A stretch of 7,287 bases of DNA, from contig CAKTWY010000124.1 in the NCBI GenBank assembly GCA_934630445.1, positions 1 to 7,287 on the forward strand, given 5' to 3'. Made by a program: the position numbers and the translations under genes. Source of the DNA: an uncultured Eubacteriales bacterium. Lineage in GTDB: Bacteria > Bacillota > Clostridia > Oscillospirales > Butyricicoccaceae. This document shows, one piece after another, positions 5,974 through 7,287 of this stretch; position 1 is the first letter of the stretch, and every line of letters starts with the position of its first letter. Below the pieces are notes generated by a model that was not told the DNA's origin, searched no databases, and saw nothing but the letters and a program-made list of their open reading frames with translations.

Positions 5974-6519
5974 ATGCGTGTCAATCTTACTCGCAAACTC
6001 ACCACCTGCGCATTCCTCGCGGCGCTGTCCATCGTTCTGGCGTACATCATCCGTTTCCCCATCTTCCCGGCGGTGGCGTTTCTCGAATACGAACCGGCGG
6101 ACGTGCCGATTTTTATCGCGGCGTTTCTGTTCGGCCCCTGGTGGGGCATCGGTATCACGATCGTCGTTTCCGCCATCCAGGCAATGACGGTGAGCGCCTC
6201 TTCCGGCGTGATCGGCTTTGCAATGCATGTTTTCGCCACCGGCGCTTTTGTGCTCGTGGCAGGGCTCATGACGCGCAAAAACAAATCCACGCGCCGCATG
6301 GTTGAGGCGTTCTGCGCCGGTACGCTCACGATGGTCGCCCTGATGATACCGCTCAACCTGATTTTTACACCGATGTACGGCGTGCCGCTTCAAACGGTCA
6401 AGGATCTGATGCTGCCCTTTATCGTTCCCTTTAACCTCATCAAAGCCGGTGCAAACGCCGCCATCAGCTGCGCCCTGTGCGCACAGCTGCGCCGCGTCAA
6501 AGCGCTCCAGCCTGTCTGA
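5974..6519 (+). CDS. ribU: Riboflavin ECF transporter S component RibU
   Basis: Substrate-binding membrane subunit that captures riboflavin (and probably FMN) outside the cell. It works with the shared ECF energizing module (EcfA, EcfA', EcfT), whose genes are not in this window. The 181-residue length is normal for the family. It is mostly hydrophobic with about six segments, and carries the RibU signature FLEYEPADVPIFIAAFLFGP at 36-55 (the loop after helix 1), ASSGVIGFAMHVFATGAF at 75-92 and PFNLIKAGANAAISCAL at 152-168. The basic N-terminus MRVNLTRKL is typical. The start is ATG at 5974, with AAGGAGG at 5959-5965, 8 nt upstream; an upstream in-frame extension to 5887 would cross the leader structures and is not conserved. 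The FMN riboswitch and terminator immediately upstream independently support the assignment: uptake is repressed when FMN is plentiful. Confidence 0.95.
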   Translation: MRVNLTRKLTTCAFLAALSIVLAYIIRFPIFPAVAFLEYEPADVPIFIAAFLFGPWWGIGITIVVSAIQAMTVSASSGVIGFAMHVFATGAFVLVAGLMTRKNKSTRRMVEAFCAGTLTMVALMIPLNLIFTPMYGVPLQTVKDLMLPFIVPFNLIKAGANAAISCALCAQLRRVKALQPV

Positions 6520-6569
6520 TTCCCATCGTAAGAGTTTGTTAAGAATTTATTACTAGCCATTCACCCCAA

Positions 6570-6610
6570 ACGGTGGTATACTATTCGCGATGCGGATCGT
6601 ATACCGCCGT
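6570..6610. repeat. 12-bp inverted repeat overlapping a promoter -10
   Basis: Arms 6570-6581 and 6599-6610 (ACGGTGGTATAC / GTATACCGCCGT, one wobble position) around a 17-bp centre. The left arm contains the -10 of the next gene. Transcribed through from ribU, the RNA could form a hairpin followed by CTTTTG, so it may also act as the ribU terminator. Confidence 0.55.
6574..6582 (+). promoter_or_regulatory. Extended -10 promoter of the COG2426-like gene
   Basis: TGG-TATACT (6574-6582) is an extended -10. No recognisable -35 lies 16-18 bp upstream. The predicted transcription start is near 6589, giving a leader of about 60 nt. Confidence 0.5.
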
Positions 6611-6641
6611 CTTTTGTGAAGGACGACTTTTGTTTTGGTGT

Positions 6642-6647
6642 GGTGAT
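6642..6647 (+). promoter_or_regulatory. Ribosome-binding site supporting a TTG start
   Basis: GTGGTGAT (6640-6647) matches the 3' part of the full AGGAGGTGAT consensus. In that register the TTG at 6651 is about 7 nt from the GGAGG core, an optimal distance. An alternative is GAAGGA followed by TTG at 6630. Confidence 0.5.
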
Positions 6648-6650
6648 TTT

Positions 6651-7139
6651 TTGGAAGGTTTTTTTGCGACACAGCTCGGACAGGCACTTTATCTGATCGG
6701 CATTTCCATGTTGCCGATTATCGAACTGCGCGGCGGCATCCCTGTTGGCGCGCTGAACGGCATTCCGTGGGTGGAAACTTATCTTCTCTGTGTCATCGGC
6801 AATATGCTGCCGGTACCGTTCATCATTTTGTTTGTCCGGCGCGTTTTTGACTGGATGAAGAAAAAAAGCGCGCGTCTCGGGCGGCTGGCGGAGCGGTTTG
6901 AGACAAAATTCCGAACCAAGGCAGCAAATGTGGTAAAGTACGAGATGCTCGGTCTTCTCCTTTTTGTGGCGATCCCTCTTCCCGGTACGGGTGCGTGGAC
7001 AGGCGCGGGCATCGCGGCGTTTCTCAACATGCGGCTGAAGCACGCGCTGCCCGTCATCTTCGGCGGCGTGCTGATCGCAGGCTTTATCATGTCCGGCATC
7101 TCATACGGTTTTTTGAGCTTTTTGAATTTTCTTGCCTGA
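6651..7139 (+). CDS. Small multi-drug export family membrane protein (COG2426-like)
   Basis: A 162-residue integral membrane protein of the family annotated as 'putative small multi-drug export protein'; a drug-export activity has little direct support and the true substrate is unknown. Family hallmarks are clear: PIIELRGGIPVGALNGIP at 22-39, GNMLPVPFIILFVRRVFDWM at 50-69, then a charged cytoplasmic stretch with KKKS and RLAERFETKFRTKA (78-91), FVAIPLPGTGAWTGAGIAAF at 105-124 and a last hydrophobic segment to the C-terminus. The two inverted halves, each with a Pro/Gly-rich re-entrant-like motif, recall DedA-type folds. No ATG gives a plausible start: the first in-frame Met is at residue 20, inside the first helix. 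I chose TTG at 6651 from its ribosome-binding site and a family-like N-terminus (MEGFFATQLGQALYLIG). TTG at 6630 is the alternative. It lies 131 bp after ribU, probably with its own promoter. Confidence 0.85.
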   Translation: MEGFFATQLGQALYLIGISMLPIIELRGGIPVGALNGIPWVETYLLCVIGNMLPVPFIILFVRRVFDWMKKKSARLGRLAERFETKFRTKAANVVKYEMLGLLLFVAIPLPGTGAWTGAGIAAFLNMRLKHALPVIFGGVLIAGFIMSGISYGFLSFLNFLA

Positions 7140-7188
7140 CCGGACTGTATTCTCTGCTTTTCATATAGAATCTTTTGCACGTACTCAC

Positions 7189-7252
7189 AAAAACACCGCA
7201 CGCTTCATACACTGCCATAAGGAGGTAGTGCTATGAACAGCGGTGTTTTTTT
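7189..7252 (+). terminator. Long hairpin with T-run enclosing a ribosome-binding site and start codon
   Basis: Outer stem AAAAACACCGC (7189-7199) with GCGGTGTTTTT (7240-7250), perfect 11 bp. Then TTCATA (7204-7209) with TATGAA (7232-7237), and CACTGCC (7210-7216) with GGTAGTG (7224-7230, one G-U), loop ATAAGGA. Seven Ts end at 7252. This has the form of an intrinsic terminator for the upstream gene, but GGAGGT and ATG of the next reading frame lie inside it, so it may be an attenuator or translational lock. Confidence 0.6.
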
Positions 7253-7287
7253 AGAGCTTGTCTGCGGTATCTTCGCCGCGTGCGGGA
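7233..7287 (+). CDS. Start of an unidentified gene, cut by the window end
   Basis: Only 18 codons are visible: MNSGVFLELVCGIFAACG, open to the window edge. A strong AAGGAGGT (RBS core 7221-7226) lies 6 nt before the ATG, which supports translation. The residues are hydrophobic and could begin a membrane segment, but no family can be assigned from so little. The frame passes through the T-run of the hairpin at 7189-7252, giving a Val-Phe-Leu stretch. If that hairpin is purely a terminator, the real gene could start further on or the frame could be accidental. I favour a real gene because of the ribosome-binding site. Confidence 0.55.
   Translation, partial: MNSGVFLELVCGIFAACG

Noticed and set aside
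5583..6305. Open frame running through the FMN riboswitch and part of ribU
   Set aside because: It translates a structured RNA and its terminator, then is out of frame with ribU.

Overview
The window looks like chromosomal DNA from an endospore-forming, fairly GC-rich member of the Clostridia. The spoIIGA-sigE sporulation pair, an FMN riboswitch followed by ribU, strong GGAGG ribosome-binding sites and several GTG/TTG starts all point that way. A gut lineage such as Oscillospirales is my inference, not something the sequence proves. No mobile element, CRISPR array, tRNA or rRNA is visible.

Layout. (1) Positions 38-1738, minus strand: the mother-cell sporulation operon. spoIIGA (membrane protease) lies upstream of sigE (pro-sigma-E). 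Its upstream region has a perfect TATAAT, with a Spo0A-box-like site where a -35 would normally be. (2) 1963-3147, plus: a 12-TM-type MFS permease, divergent from spoIIGA and with its own consensus-like sigma-A promoter. (3) 3224-4069, minus: an AraC-family regulator, convergent with the permease; a strong hairpin separates the two. (4) 4285-5586, plus: a uroporphyrinogen-decarboxylase/cobamide-methyltransferase-superfamily enzyme of unknown substrate. It is divergent from the AraC gene across an AT-rich control region with short repeats. (5) 5639-6519, plus: promoter, FMN riboswitch, intrinsic terminator, structured leader and ribU, the riboflavin-binding S component of an ECF transporter. 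(6) 6651-7139, plus: a small membrane protein of the 'small multi-drug export' family (COG2426-like). (7) 7233 to the window end, plus: the first 18 codons of another gene. Its ribosome-binding site and start lie inside a long hairpin that ends in a T-run.

How the genes fit together. SpoIIGA is expected to cleave pro-sigma-E after septation, with the operon switched on by Spo0A. The AraC regulator and the URO-D-like enzyme look like a local regulator-target pair, possibly joined functionally by the permease; the substrate is unknown. RibU imports riboflavin and is shut off by FMN through the riboswitch.

There is no obviously new multi-gene system here. The observations most worth checking are the orphan AraC/URO-D-like/MFS group, the Spo0A-type promoter architecture, and the hairpin that encloses the translation start at 7189-7252.
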